A DNA stretch of 64,000 bases from Hyphomicrobiales bacterium (GCA_900466745.1 UBNE01000017.1:1-64000), one strand, 5' to 3'; shown: positions 1 through 8,554, counted from the stretch's first letter. Numbers and translations are program-made. The notes: a model not told the origin generated them from the letters alone.

Positions 1-88
1 CTTGACTCCCACCCCCACCAGCCCTACGCCCATCGACGGGACACGCCCCCCCAACGGGGCGCGCCCATCTGTAAGGATGGAGACATCG
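1..88 (+). promoter_or_regulatory. serC leader RNA (5' part may lie outside the window)
   Basis: The sequence shows two stacked hairpins just before serC: CGCCCC (44-49) with GGGGCG (56-61), then CCATC (65-69) with GATGG (76-80). The last stem runs into the GGAG ribosome-binding site at 79-82, so folding would hide it. A serC leader with exactly this design, a final stem covering the serC ribosome-binding site ahead of a serC-serA operon, is a known alphaproteobacterial RNA family. Assignment rests on position and architecture; no covariance search was possible, and the 5' boundary is unknown. Confidence 0.6.
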
Positions 89-1267
89 ATGGCGAATACT
101 GCTCCGGCCGTGCGTCCGCGCGTGCCGAATTTCTCGTCCGGCCCCTGCGCCAAGCGCCCCGGCTGGTCCCTCAAAGCCCTCTCCGACGCCCCGCTCGGCC
201 GCTCGCACCGCGCCAAGATCGGCAAGGACAAGCTCAAGCGCGCGATCGACCTGACGCGCGAGGTGCTGCAGGTCCCGGCCGATTACCGCATCGGCATCGT
301 GCCGGCCTCCGACACCGGCGCCGTCGAGATGGCGCTCTGGTCGCTGCTCGGCGCCCGCGGCGTCGACATGCTGAGCTGGGAGAGCTTCGGCGCCGGCTGG
401 GTCACCGATGTCGTCAAGCAGCTCAAGCTCGCCGATGTCCGCACCTTCGACGCGCCCTATGGCGAACTGCCGAATCTCAAGAAGGTCGACACGAAGAAGC
501 GCGACGTCGTCTTCACCTGGAACGGCACCACCTCCGGCGTGCGCGTGCCCGATGCGAGCTGGATCGCGGATGACCGCGAGGGGCTGACCATCTGCGACGC
601 CACCTCCGCCGCCTTCGCCCAGCGCCTCGACTGGCAAAAGCTCGATGTCGTCACCTTCTCCTGGCAGAAGGTGCTCGGCGGCGAGGCCGCGCATGGCATG
701 ATCGTGCTCTCGCCCCGCGCGGTCGAGCGGCTCCTGACCTACAAGCCGGCCTGGCCGCTGCCGAAGATCTTCCGGATGACCTCGGGCGGCAAGCTCTCCG
801 AGGGCATCTTCACCGGCGAGACCATCAACACGCCCTCCATGCTCGCGGTCGAGGATTATCTCGACGCGCTCGCATGGGCGCAGAAGGTCGGCGGGCTCGA
901 CGGGCTGGTGAAGCGCGCCGATGCGAACGCGCGCGTCATCGCCAAATTCGTGCGCGAGAACGACTGGATCGACTTCCTGGCGGTGAAGCCGAAGACGCGC
1001 TCCAACACGAGCGTCTGCCTGAAGTTCACCGACCCGGCCGTCACCGCGCTGCCGGCCGAGGCGCAGGCCGCCTTCGCCAAGCAGGTGGTCTCGATCATCG
1101 AGAAGGCCGGCGCCGGCTACGATCTCGGCCATTACCGCGACGCCCCTCCCGGCCTGCGCATCTGGTGCGGCGCGACCGTGCAGGCGCGCGACGTCAAGGC
1201 GCTGCTGCCCTGGATCGCATACGCCTTCGCCGAGGCCAAGGCGGGTCTGGGCAAGAAGGCGGCGTAA
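89..1267 (+). CDS. serC: Phosphoserine aminotransferase
   Basis: PLP-dependent cytoplasmic enzyme that converts 3-phosphohydroxypyruvate and glutamate to 3-phosphoserine, the second step of serine synthesis; also able to act in pyridoxal phosphate synthesis in many bacteria. The 392-residue protein shows the PLP-pocket aspartate in ICDATSA (about residue 170) and the Schiff-base lysine in FSWQKVLGG (Lys194). The start at 89 was preferred over a TTG at 2 and an ATG at 77 because GGAG at 79-82 lies six bases ahead. serA follows 219 bases downstream in the same direction, the usual alphaproteobacterial serC-serA order. The upstream hairpins probably control translation. Confidence 0.95.
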   Translation: MANTAPAVRPRVPNFSSGPCAKRPGWSLKALSDAPLGRSHRAKIGKDKLKRAIDLTREVLQVPADYRIGIVPASDTGAVEMALWSLLGARGVDMLSWESFGAGWVTDVVKQLKLADVRTFDAPYGELPNLKKVDTKKRDVVFTWNGTTSGVRVPDASWIADDREGLTICDATSAAFAQRLDWQKLDVVTFSWQKVLGGEAAHGMIVLSPRAVERLLTYKPAWPLPKIFRMTSGGKLSEGIFTGETINTPSMLAVEDYLDALAWAQKVGGLDGLVKRADANARVIAKFVRENDWIDFLAVKPKTRSNTSVCLKFTDPAVTALPAEAQAAFAKQVVSIIEKAGAGYDLGHYRDAPPGLRIWCGATVQARDVKALLPWIAYAFAEAKAGLGKKAA

Positions 1268-1278
1268 GCGCTTCGCCC

Positions 1279-1416
1279 TGTCATTCCGGGGCGCGGGCCT
1301 TGGCCCGCGAACCCGGAACCCACGACCGGGCGAGCCCTTTCCACCGCTTCATCAAGAACCGCAGCGTCGCACCCCGTCGTGGGTTCCGGGTTCGGCTTCG
1401 CCGCCCCGGAATGACA
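1279..1416. repeat. Long two-part palindrome between serC and serA
   Basis: Two nested perfect inverted repeats fill the serC-serA gap: an outer pair of 15 bases (1279-1293 with 1402-1416, containing CATTCCGGGGCG) and an inner pair of 18 bases (1309-1326 with 1376-1393, GAACCCGGAACCCACGAC). There is no T-run, so it is not a classic intrinsic terminator. It looks like a dispersed REP-type element; in RNA it would form a very stable structure that could lower serA expression relative to serC or protect the serC message. Confidence 0.8.
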
Positions 1417-1486
1417 GGCGGGGCGCCCCCTCCCTTCTCAGCGCCAGACCGCTCCCTGTGCAGCGCGGCGCCAGCCGGAGCCTCCC

Positions 1487-3076
1487 ATGCCCGCACCGAA
1501 AATCCTGATTTCCGACGCCCTTTCCCCCGCCGCCGTGCAGATCTTCAAGGATCGCGGCATCGACGTGACCTTCGATCCCGCGCTGGGCAAGGACAAGGAC
1601 AGGCTCGCCCGGATCATCGGCGATTATGACGGCCTCGCCATCCGCTCGGCCACCAAGGTCACCGCCAAGCTGCTGGAGCAGGCCAAGAACCTCAAGGTCA
1701 TCGGCCGCGCCGGCATCGGCGTCGACAATGTCGAGATCCCGGCCGCGACCGCCCGCGGCGTGATCGTGATGAACACGCCCTTCGGCAATTCGATCACCAC
1801 CGCCGAGCACGCCATCGCCATGATGTTCGCGCTCGCCCGCCAGATCCCGGCGGCCGACGCCTCCACCCAGGCCGGGAAATGGGAGAAGAACCGCTTCATG
1901 GGCGTCGAGATCACGGCCAAGACGCTGGGCCTGATCGGCGCCGGCAATATCGGCTCGATCGTCGCCGAGCGCGCCATCGGCCTGAAGATGCGCGTCATCG
2001 CCTACGACCCCTATCTCTCGCCGGAACGTGCCGTGGCGCTGGGCGTCGAAAAGGTGGAGCTGGACGACCTGCTGAAGCGCGCCGACTTCATCACGCTGCA
2101 CGTGCCGATGACCGAGAAGACCAAAAATATCCTCTCGGCCGAGGCACTGGCGAAGACGAAGAAGGGCGTGCGCATCGTCAACTGCGCCCGCGGCGGCCTC
2201 GTCGACGAGCAGGCGCTGGCGGAGCTGATCAAGTCCGGCCATGTCGCCGGCGCGGCTTTCGATGTGTTTTCGGTCGAGCCGGCGGAATCGAACCCGCTCT
2301 TCGGCCTCGACAACGTCGTCTGCACGCCGCATCTCGGCGCGAGCACCAACGAGGCGCAGGAGAACGTCGCCCTGCAGGTCGCCGAGCAGATGAGCGACTA
2401 TCTGCTCAAGGGCGCGATCACCAACGCGGTCAACTTCCCGTCGATCTCGGCCGAAGAGGCGCCGCGGATCAAGCCCTTCGTCGATCTGGCGGAGAAGCTC
2501 GGCTCCTTCCTCGGCCAGCTCACCGAGGCTGCCGTGAAGGGCATCCGCATCGAATACGAGGGCGCGGTCGCGAGCCTCAACCTCAAGGCGATCTCAGCCG
2601 CAGCGATCACCGGCGTGCTGCGCCCCTTCCTGCCCGAGATCAACATGGTCAACGCCGCGCTGATCGCGAAGGAGAAGGGCATCGTCGTCGAGGAATTGAC
2701 CCGCGACGTCGCCGGCAATCTCGAAAGCGTCATCCGCATCGTCGTCGAGGCCGAGGACATGCCGCGCCATGCTTCGGGCACCGTCTTCCATGACGGCAAG
2801 CCGCGCATCGTCGAGATCCGCGACATCGCCGTCGATGCCGAGTTCGCGCCGCACATGCTCTATGTCCGCAACGCCGACAAGCCGGGCTTCATCGGCCAGT
2901 TCGGCTCGCTGCTCGGCGGCGCCGGCGTCAACGTCGCGACCTTCTCGCTCGGCCGCGACAAGCCGGGCGGCGACGCGATCTGCTATGTCGCGGTCGACGA
3001 GCCGATCTCGGACGAGCTGCTCGCCAGGATCCACGAGATCCCGATGGTCAAGCGGGCGCGGCGGCTGAAGTTCTGA
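1487..3076 (+). CDS. serA: D-3-phosphoglycerate dehydrogenase
   Basis: First enzyme of serine synthesis, oxidising 3-phosphoglycerate with NAD. At 529 residues it is the long form: substrate domain, NAD domain with GAGNIGS near residue 150, active-site NCARGG (about 234) and the catalytic histidine in TPHLGAST (about 282), an intervening ASB domain (about 320-450), and a C-terminal ACT domain (from about 455) that in this family can bind serine for feedback inhibition. The protein starts with PAPKILISDAL, typical of the family. It forms an operon-like pair with serC. The stop is followed within 45 bases by the hairpin at 3117-3140. Confidence 0.96.
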   Translation: MPAPKILISDALSPAAVQIFKDRGIDVTFDPALGKDKDRLARIIGDYDGLAIRSATKVTAKLLEQAKNLKVIGRAGIGVDNVEIPAATARGVIVMNTPFGNSITTAEHAIAMMFALARQIPAADASTQAGKWEKNRFMGVEITAKTLGLIGAGNIGSIVAERAIGLKMRVIAYDPYLSPERAVALGVEKVELDDLLKRADFITLHVPMTEKTKNILSAEALAKTKKGVRIVNCARGGLVDEQALAELIKSGHVAGAAFDVFSVEPAESNPLFGLDNVVCTPHLGASTNEAQENVALQVAEQMSDYLLKGAITNAVNFPSISAEEAPRIKPFVDLAEKLGSFLGQLTEAAVKGIRIEYEGAVASLNLKAISAAAITGVLRPFLPEINMVNAALIAKEKGIVVEELTRDVAGNLESVIRIVVEAEDMPRHASGTVFHDGKPRIVEIRDIAVDAEFAPHMLYVRNADKPGFIGQFGSLLGGAGVNVATFSLGRDKPGGDAICYVAVDEPISDELLARIHEIPMVKRARRLKF

Positions 3077-3116
3077 CCCGACGGCTTCAGCGCCCCAGCG
3101 CCGCCGCAATTCTCGT

Positions 3117-3140
3117 CCCCTGTGGAGCCTGCCACAGGGG
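3117..3140 (+). promoter_or_regulatory. Hairpin covering the beta-lactamase ribosome-binding site
   Basis: CCCCTGTGG (3117-3125) and CCACAGGGG (3132-3140) form a perfect nine-base stem with a six-base loop. The right arm contains AGGGG, the probable Shine-Dalgarno of the gene starting at 3147. TTTT follows directly, so it could also be a weak serA terminator. Folding in read-through RNA from serA would block translation of the beta-lactamase. Confidence 0.55.
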
Positions 3141-3146
3141 ATTTTC

Positions 3147-4148
3147 ATGCCTGCCCGCCTTCGCCTCGCCGCCACTGTTCTCGCCTGCCTCGCGGCGCTG
3201 CCGGCGCTCGCCGACTGGGACAAGGCCAGGCTCGACAAGGAGATCGGCGGCATCGAGGAACAGGCCAAGGGCCGGCTCGGCGTCGCGCTGCTCGATCTGA
3301 AGGACCGCAAGCTCTGGTCGCATCGCGGAGCCGAGACCTTCCCGATGCAGAGCGTCTTCAAGCTGCCGCTGGCGGTCGCGGTGCTGCAGCAGGTCGAGGC
3401 GGGCAAGTTCAGGCTCGACCAGCCGATCACCGTCACCCGCAAGGATTTCTCGCTGTTCCACAGCCCGCTCGCCAAGGCCTTCAAAGGCGAGCGCAACGAC
3501 TATCCGCTGAGCGAGCTGATCCGGCTCGCCGCCGGCGAGAGCGACAACACCGCCGCCGACCTGATGATGCGCGAGATCGGCGGCCCGCAGGTCGTGACCA
3601 GGATGCTGCGCGACGGCGGCATCGAGGACATGTCGGTCGATCGCTACGAGCGCCAGTTCCAACCGGAGATCTACGGCCTGCCCGGCTTCGGCTGGGACGA
3701 GGCGGTCGACGAGCCCGGTTTCCGGGCTAGGCTCAGGGCGCTGAAGCCGCGCTACCGCATCGCCTCCCTCGCCAAGGCGCTGACCGACAAGCGCGACGCC
3801 GCGACGCCGGAGGCGAGCGCGCGTTTCCTGGAGGCCCTCGCCCAGGGCAACTGGCTGCGCGATCCCGCCCATAACGCCTTCCTGACGAAGGTCATCACCG
3901 AGACCAAGGTCGGCGCCGACCGCATCAAGGCCGGGCTGCCGGCGGGCTCCACGCTCGCCCACCGCACCGGCGCCGGGCTGACGACCGACGGGGTCAACCA
4001 CGCCACCAACGACATCGGCATCGCCACCCTGCCGGATGGGCGGCGCTTCGTCATCGTGACCTATCTCGCCGGCGCGCGGGCCGATGCGCCGCAGCGGGAG
4101 GCGGCCCTGGCGGAGGTGGCGCGGCTGGCGGTTTCGGCGCTGCGCTAG
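3147..4148 (+). CDS. Class A beta-lactamase (RTG type, with insertion)
   Basis: Predicted secreted serine beta-lactamase of 333 residues with a signal peptide (about 1-22, ending ALA). The active-site set is complete: SVFK (Ser69, Lys72), SDN (132-134), RYE with the general-base glutamate (Glu168), and HRTG (272-275). The last motif carries Arg where most class A enzymes have Lys, as in carbenicillin-hydrolysing (CARB/PSE) enzymes, and the usual Asn of the omega loop (two residues after the Pro-Glu pair in RWEPELN) appears as Gln172. About 35 extra residues lie between the omega loop and the following helix (about 178-215). Substrate range cannot be told from sequence. No ampR-type regulator is adjacent. 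Confidence 0.87.
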   Translation: MPARLRLAATVLACLAALPALADWDKARLDKEIGGIEEQAKGRLGVALLDLKDRKLWSHRGAETFPMQSVFKLPLAVAVLQQVEAGKFRLDQPITVTRKDFSLFHSPLAKAFKGERNDYPLSELIRLAAGESDNTAADLMMREIGGPQVVTRMLRDGGIEDMSVDRYERQFQPEIYGLPGFGWDEAVDEPGFRARLRALKPRYRIASLAKALTDKRDAATPEASARFLEALAQGNWLRDPAHNAFLTKVITETKVGADRIKAGLPAGSTLAHRTGAGLTTDGVNHATNDIGIATLPDGRRFVIVTYLAGARADAPQREAALAEVARLAVSALR

Positions 4149-4156
4149 ATCGCCGT

Positions 4157-4246
4157 GCGTCCTAACGGACGCAAAGTGGCAATCTAGCTCTCTGTTTCAG
4201 CATCGGATTTTTCCGAAAGCCGGATTCCACTTTTCGGTCCGATGCT
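4157..4246. repeat. Palindromic intergenic element between convergent genes
   Basis: Two palindromes lie between the beta-lactamase and the exporter. The first is GCGTCC-TAAC-GGACGC (4157-4172). The second is AGCATCGGA (4199-4207) with TCCGATGCT (4238-4246), containing an inner CCGAAA (4213-4218) with TTTCGG (4232-4237). The second resembles palindromes that are scattered between genes in Hyphomicrobiales genomes (recollection, not searched). It may end transcription from both sides. Confidence 0.6.
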
Positions 4247-4263
4247 CTAAGACCGCCCGCGCC

Positions 4264-5184
4264 TCAGCGCCCCAGCCGCTCGGCGATGAAGATGCCGCCG
4301 AGGACGAGCGCCAGCGCCAGCGCGTGATGCAGGCCGAAAGGCTCCCCGACGATCAGCACGGCCAGGATCGGCGCAAAGACCGGCACCAGATTGACGAAGA
4401 CGCCGGCCCGCCCCGGCCCGATCAGCTCGATCGCGCGCATGAAGGAGAGCTGCGACAGGATCGACGGGCCGATCACCGTGAAGGCGAGGATGCCCCAGCC
4501 GGTCAGGGTCGGCGCGTGGTACCGCCCGAGCCCGATCTCGATGGCGAGCAGCGGCAGCGCGATCACGCAGGCGAAGCTGGCGGCGACGGTGAAGAACACC
4601 AGCGGCGGCATCTTCGGCCGGTTGCGGACCGCGACGGTGTAGCCCGCATAGAAGATGCAGGCGAGGATCATCAGCAGGTCGCCCGCTGCGAAGCGCAGAT
4701 CGGCCAGCGCGTGGATGTCGCCGCGGCTCGCGGTCACGGCCACGCCGAGCAGGGTGAGCAGGACGCCGAAGGCCTGCATGGCGCCGATCGGGATCCGGTA
4801 GACGACCAGGGCGCCGAGCAGCACGAAGACCGGGATCGCGCCCTGCAAAATGCCGATATTGATCGCCGAGGTCGAATAGGCGGCGATGTACATCAGCGTG
4901 TTGAAGGCCGTGAAGCCGGCGATGCCGAGCAGGGCGATGAACACCCAATGCGCCTTGACCTGCGGCCAATGCGCCGCGATCTGCCGCCGCAGCAGGAAGG
5001 GCATGATCAGGCACACGCCGATCCAGCGGAAGGAGGTCAGCGCCATCGGCGTGATGTTACCGACGGCGAGCCGGCTGGCGACGGCATTGCCGGCCCAGAT
5101 CAGCGTCGTCAGGATCATCAGCAGATAGGCGTTGCTCCAGGCCCGCCGCGGCCAGCTCAGCGTGGAAGTCCGGTCTGGGTGCAC
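4264..5184 (-). CDS. EamA/DMT-family exporter
   Basis: Inner-membrane protein of 306 residues of the drug/metabolite transporter superfamily, expected to have ten membrane helices in two EamA repeats. Typical signatures are the first helix ILTTLIWAGNAVASR, the FRWIGVC segment of helix two, and in the second repeat GDLLMILACIFYAGYTVAVR. The C-terminal helix ends in AERLGR. Family members export amino acids, metabolites or drugs; nothing here identifies the substrate. The gene stands alone, convergent with the beta-lactamase and divergent from the amidotransferase. Confidence 0.88.
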   Translation of the reverse strand: MHPDRTSTLSWPRRAWSNAYLLMILTTLIWAGNAVASRLAVGNITPMALTSFRWIGVCLIMPFLLRRQIAAHWPQVKAHWVFIALLGIAGFTAFNTLMYIAAYSTSAINIGILQGAIPVFVLLGALVVYRIPIGAMQAFGVLLTLLGVAVTASRGDIHALADLRFAAGDLLMILACIFYAGYTVAVRNRPKMPPLVFFTVAASFACVIALPLLAIEIGLGRYHAPTLTGWGILAFTVIGPSILSQLSFMRAIELIGPGRAGVFVNLVPVFAPILAVLIVGEPFGLHHALALALVLGGIFIAERLGR

Positions 5185-5298
5185 GTTTCCGCTCTGTCGC
5201 GATGAAGGGGCTCTGCAATAGCCTTGCGCAGCGTGCTCCTCCTATGAGATTGCGCGCACACCCGCCCGTCGTCCGATGCATCCCCCTGGAATTCCCCG

Positions 5299-6180
5299 AT
5301 GATCGAAACCGGCCACCGTTCGCTCCGCCTGCTCTTCGTCGACGGCAACACGCGCGAGCAGCGCGCGAACTATGTCAGGGACTATGGCGCGAGCCCGGCC
5401 GAGGCCTATGCCGCCGAGGTCGCGGCGATCGAGCCCGGCATCGTCTCCGACATCTGCCTGCCGGCCGATGAGGGCGCCAACCTGCCGGACGGGGCCGGGC
5501 TCGAATCCTATGACGGCATCTTCCTCACCGGCTCGGCCCTGCACATCTACGAGATCGAGCCGGCGGTCACCCGCCAGATCGAGCTGATGCGGGCGATCTA
5601 TGCCAGCGGCACGCCCTGCTTCGGCTCCTGCTGGGGCATCCAGATCGGCTCGGTCGCGGCCGGCGGCACCGTCACCGCCAATCCCAACGGGCGCGAGGTC
5701 GGCTTCGCCCGGCGCATCGCGCCGACGGAAGCCGGCCGCGGCCATGCCCTGCTCGCCGGCCGCCCCGCCGCCTTCGACGCCCCGGCGATCCATCTCGACA
5801 CCATCGCCCTGCCGCCCCACGGCACGACCATCCTCGCCTCCAACAGCGTCAGCCAGGTCCAGGCCGCCGAGATCCGGCACAATGGCGGCGTCTTCTGGGG
5901 CGTGCAGTATCATCCCGAATTCTCGCTGGGGCTGGTCGCCTCCATTCTCGGCCGCATGGTGCCGCAGCTCATCGAGGAAGGCTTCCGCAAGGACGAGGCC
6001 TCGACCCGCGGCTGGCTGGAGGAATTGCGGGCGCTCGACGCCGACCCGTCGCGCCAGGACCTCGCCTGGGCCCACGGCCTCGACCGCGAGGTGCTCGATG
6101 CCGGGCGCCGCGTCACCGAATTGCGCAACTTCATCGAGCGCCGCGTCAAGCCGCATGCCAGCGAGCGCGGCCGGGCCTGA
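5299..6180 (+). CDS. Class I glutamine amidotransferase-like protein
   Basis: A 293-residue stand-alone glutaminase-type domain similar to the GATase domain of GMP synthase. The nucleophile elbow FGSCWGIQ (Cys111) and the His-Glu pair in QYHPEF (His205, Glu207) complete the catalytic triad. There is no synthase domain on the protein or next to it, so the ammonia acceptor is unknown; gamma-glutamyl hydrolase or peptidase-type activity is equally possible in this superfamily. A C-terminal helical extension of about 70 residues (WLEELRALDADP onward) is unusual for a bare GATase domain. Confidence 0.85.
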   Translation: MIETGHRSLRLLFVDGNTREQRANYVRDYGASPAEAYAAEVAAIEPGIVSDICLPADEGANLPDGAGLESYDGIFLTGSALHIYEIEPAVTRQIELMRAIYASGTPCFGSCWGIQIGSVAAGGTVTANPNGREVGFARRIAPTEAGRGHALLAGRPAAFDAPAIHLDTIALPPHGTTILASNSVSQVQAAEIRHNGGVFWGVQYHPEFSLGLVASILGRMVPQLIEEGFRKDEASTRGWLEELRALDADPSRQDLAWAHGLDREVLDAGRRVTELRNFIERRVKPHASERGRA

Positions 6181-6249
6181 GGCGCCGATCCGAAGTCGGG
6201 CCCGATTTCGCCTTGGGTGCGCCGGATTCCGCCGGATGATCGGCGCCTC
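6179..6249 (+). repeat. Perfect 12-base inverted repeat overlapping the amidotransferase stop
   Basis: GAGGCGCCGATC (6179-6190) pairs with GATCGGCGCCTC (6238-6249) across 47 bases. The left arm begins inside the stop codon of the amidotransferase and the right arm ends 20 bases before the next gene. There is no T-run, so it is more likely an RNA stability or spacing element than a terminator. Confidence 0.6.
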
Positions 6250-6269
6250 GCAAGCGCGATCGGGAGGGG

Positions 6270-7988
6270 ATGATCTTGATTCGAAGCCATATTGCCGCCG
6301 CCCTCGTTCTGGTGCCGGGCCTCGCGGCCGCCGCCGAGACCGAGCTCGACAGCCGCATCGACCGCGTCACCGTCTATCCGGACGGCGCCCTGGTCACGCG
6401 CCTCGGCAAGGCGGCGCTGGCGCAGGGCGCCTCCCGGATCGTGCTGCGCGGCCTGCCGGCGACGGTCGATCCCGCCTCGATCCGCGTCGAGGGCAGGAGC
6501 TTCGCGGAAGGACCGGGTAACGGCGCCTTCTCGGTCGGCGCCGTCGATGTCCGCGTCACGCCCGGGGAAGCGAAGCCCGTGCTCGACAGGACCGTCGCGG
6601 ACAAGCTCAAGGCGCTGCGCGAGCGGAAGGGCGAGCATGAAGGCCGCATCGCCGCCATCGAGGCGCAGCGCGCCACCATCGAGCGCTTCGCCCAGGTCGG
6701 CCCCGACAAGCTCGGCCCCGAGGGCAAGGCGTTGCCCGTCTCCGACTGGCCGGCGGTGTTCGAGGCGATCGGCACCGCGCTGGTCAAGGTCCAGGACGAA
6801 TTGCGCGGCGAGCGGGCGAAGCTCGCCGATGTCGCGGCCGAGATCGCCGCGCTCGAACGCGCCCGCCCGCAGGGGCCGCGCCCCGGCGCGCCGAAGCGCG
6901 ACGTCGCCATCGCGGTGGAGGCTTCGCAGCCGGTCGCCGCCGAGTTCACAGTGAGCTATCGGGTCGACGGCGCGCAGTGGAGCCCGGGCTACGAGGCCCG
7001 GCTGACCACCACCGCGGCGAAACCGGCCCTGATCCTGACCCGCCGCGCCGAGATCCGCCAGCACACCGGGGAGGAATGGAGCGACGTCGCCCTGACGCTC
7101 TCCACCACCCGCTCGGCCGGGGGAACCGCCGCGCCCGAGCTGCAGCCGATGCAGGTGGGCTTCTTCGAGCCGCCGGTCGTCTATGAGAACCGGCGGCGCA
7201 TGGAGGCCGTGCCGGCCCCGGCGCCGATGGCCGCGGCCAAGGCGAGGGCCGAGGCGGAGGCCCAGGCGGAAGCCTCGGCCCGCGCCGCCGGAGGCCGCCC
7301 CGCCGAGATCCGGCAGGCGACGGTCGAGGCCGGCCCCTATCAGGCGAGCTTCCAGGTGCCCGGCCGCGCCAGCGTCCCGCCCGACGGCACGGCGAAGACC
7401 GTCATGCTGACCCAGCGCCGGGCCGAGCCCGGCCTCTCGGCCCGCACCGTGCCCGAGCTCGAGCAGAAGGCCTTTCTCGAGGCGCGCTTCAACCATGACG
7501 AGGAGGCCCCGCTCCTGCCGGGCCAGGTCGCGCTGCACCGCGACGGCAGCTATGTCGGCACCGGCCGCATCGGCCTCGTCGCGCCCGGCGACGACGTCGC
7601 GCTCGGCTTCGGCCCCGATGACCGCATCAAGGTCAGCTACGCCCCGGTGAAGCGCCGCGAGAACGAGCCGCGCTGGCTCGCCCAGAGCCGCACCGACCAG
7701 CGCGAGTTCCGCACCGTGGTGAAGAGCCTGCACGCCCAGCCCGTCAAGGTCACGGTGCTGGAGCGCATCCCCTTCTCGGAGAACAGCGCGATCACGGTCG
7801 AGCCCATCCCGGCCCAGACCACGCCGCCGACCGAGAAGCAGGTCGGCGACCGGCGCGGCGTCTCCGCCTGGACCTTCGAGCTGGCGCCCGGCGCCGAGAA
7901 GGAGATCCGCCTCGCCTACCGGATCAAATGGCCGGGCGACCGCGAGGTCAGCTATGAGGAGCAGCCCTTGCCCCGGGCGGCGGACTGA
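6270..7988 (+). CDS. DUF4139 domain-containing protein (MuiA-like), secreted
   Basis: A 572-residue protein with a signal peptide (about 1-22, ending AAAA), an N-terminal DUF4140-like region (VTVYPDGALVTR), a charged alpha-helical stretch (about 110-205), and a C-terminal DUF4139 beta-rich domain beginning near FTVSYRVDGAQWSPGYEARL and ending in KEIRLAYRIKWPGDR. Proteins of this type were named mucoidy inhibitor A, but the biochemical function is unknown. A low-complexity Ala/Glu-rich linker lies at about 315-345. GGGAGGGG directly abuts the ATG at 6270; a TTG at 6276 has better spacing and may be the true start. Confidence 0.82.
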   Translation: MILIRSHIAAALVLVPGLAAAAETELDSRIDRVTVYPDGALVTRLGKAALAQGASRIVLRGLPATVDPASIRVEGRSFAEGPGNGAFSVGAVDVRVTPGEAKPVLDRTVADKLKALRERKGEHEGRIAAIEAQRATIERFAQVGPDKLGPEGKALPVSDWPAVFEAIGTALVKVQDELRGERAKLADVAAEIAALERARPQGPRPGAPKRDVAIAVEASQPVAAEFTVSYRVDGAQWSPGYEARLTTTAAKPALILTRRAEIRQHTGEEWSDVALTLSTTRSAGGTAAPELQPMQVGFFEPPVVYENRRRMEAVPAPAPMAAAKARAEAEAQAEASARAAGGRPAEIRQATVEAGPYQASFQVPGRASVPPDGTAKTVMLTQRRAEPGLSARTVPELEQKAFLEARFNHDEEAPLLPGQVALHRDGSYVGTGRIGLVAPGDDVALGFGPDDRIKVSYAPVKRRENEPRWLAQSRTDQREFRTVVKSLHAQPVKVTVLERIPFSENSAITVEPIPAQTTPPTEKQVGDRRGVSAWTFELAPGAEKEIRLAYRIKWPGDREVSYEEQPLPRAAD

Positions 7989-8060
7989 GACGCGGGCAGG
8001 TCCGGGCTACCCCTCGGCTGAGCCTTACAGGCAATCCAAAGAATAAAGCGCATCCGGCCA

Positions 8061-8085
8061 GGAACTCTCGGTGGGATGCGGCGTT
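8061..8085 (+). promoter_or_regulatory. EcfG-type general stress promoter
   Basis: GGAAC (8061-8065), 16 bases, then CGTT (8082-8085) matches exactly the established alphaproteobacterial EcfG promoter (GGAAC-N16/17-CGTT). Transcription would start near 8092, giving a 35-base leader for the PRC-barrel gene at 8127. The match is read directly; regulation by EcfG is inferred. Confidence 0.7.
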
Positions 8086-8126
8086 GTTGCGATTGGCTGG
8101 GGCATTCAGAAACCGGAGTTACTTCG

Positions 8127-8528
8127 ATGCGCAACGCGATCATCGCCATCGCTTCTGCAATGATTCTTTCGACGAGTGCTTACGCGCAGACTGCGACCAG
8201 TACGACGGCGGTGAAGGAAGTCTATGTTGCGGCCAAGCCGACGGATGTTCTCAGCAGCAACCTGATCGGCCTCAACATCCACAACGGCGCCAAGGACAAG
8301 ATCGGCGAGATCAAGGACATCGTCATCTCGAACGGCCAGCTCGCCGGCTACATCGTCTCGGTCGGCGGCTTCCTCGGCATCGGCGAGCACTATGTCGTGG
8401 TGTCCCCGGGCGCCGTGAAGGTGAACTACTCCGAGAACGACAAGAAGTGGTCGGCCCTGATGGAGACGACCAAGGACGCGCTCAAGGCCGCCCCGCAGTT
8501 CAAATATGAGGGCCGCTGGGCGAAGTAA
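8127..8528 (+). CDS. Exported PRC-barrel domain protein
   Basis: A 133-residue protein with a signal peptide (1-20, cut after AYA) and one PRC-barrel domain starting near VLSSNLIGLNIHN, with the family hallmark KIGEIKDIVIS and the GYIVSVGGFLGIGEHYVVV core. PRC-barrel proteins of this kind are frequent members of the general stress regulon in Hyphomicrobiales; their function is poorly known. The start at 8127 has GGAG at 8114-8117. An EcfG-type promoter lies 42 bases upstream and a strong terminator follows, so the gene is a single unit. Confidence 0.88.
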   Translation: MRNAIIAIASAMILSTSAYAQTATSTTAVKEVYVAAKPTDVLSSNLIGLNIHNGAKDKIGEIKDIVISNGQLAGYIVSVGGFLGIGEHYVVVSPGAVKVNYSENDKKWSALMETTKDALKAAPQFKYEGRWAK

Positions 8529-8554
8529 GCCCTTCGCCGCGACCGCGACGACGA

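Noticed and set aside
1279..1416. Intrinsic terminator between serC and serA
   Set aside because: The palindrome is long but has no T-run on either strand; called a repeat instead.
5910..7733. Minus-strand open frame of about 600 codons
   Set aside because: Antisense to the DUF4139 gene, whose signal peptide and domain motifs are convincing.
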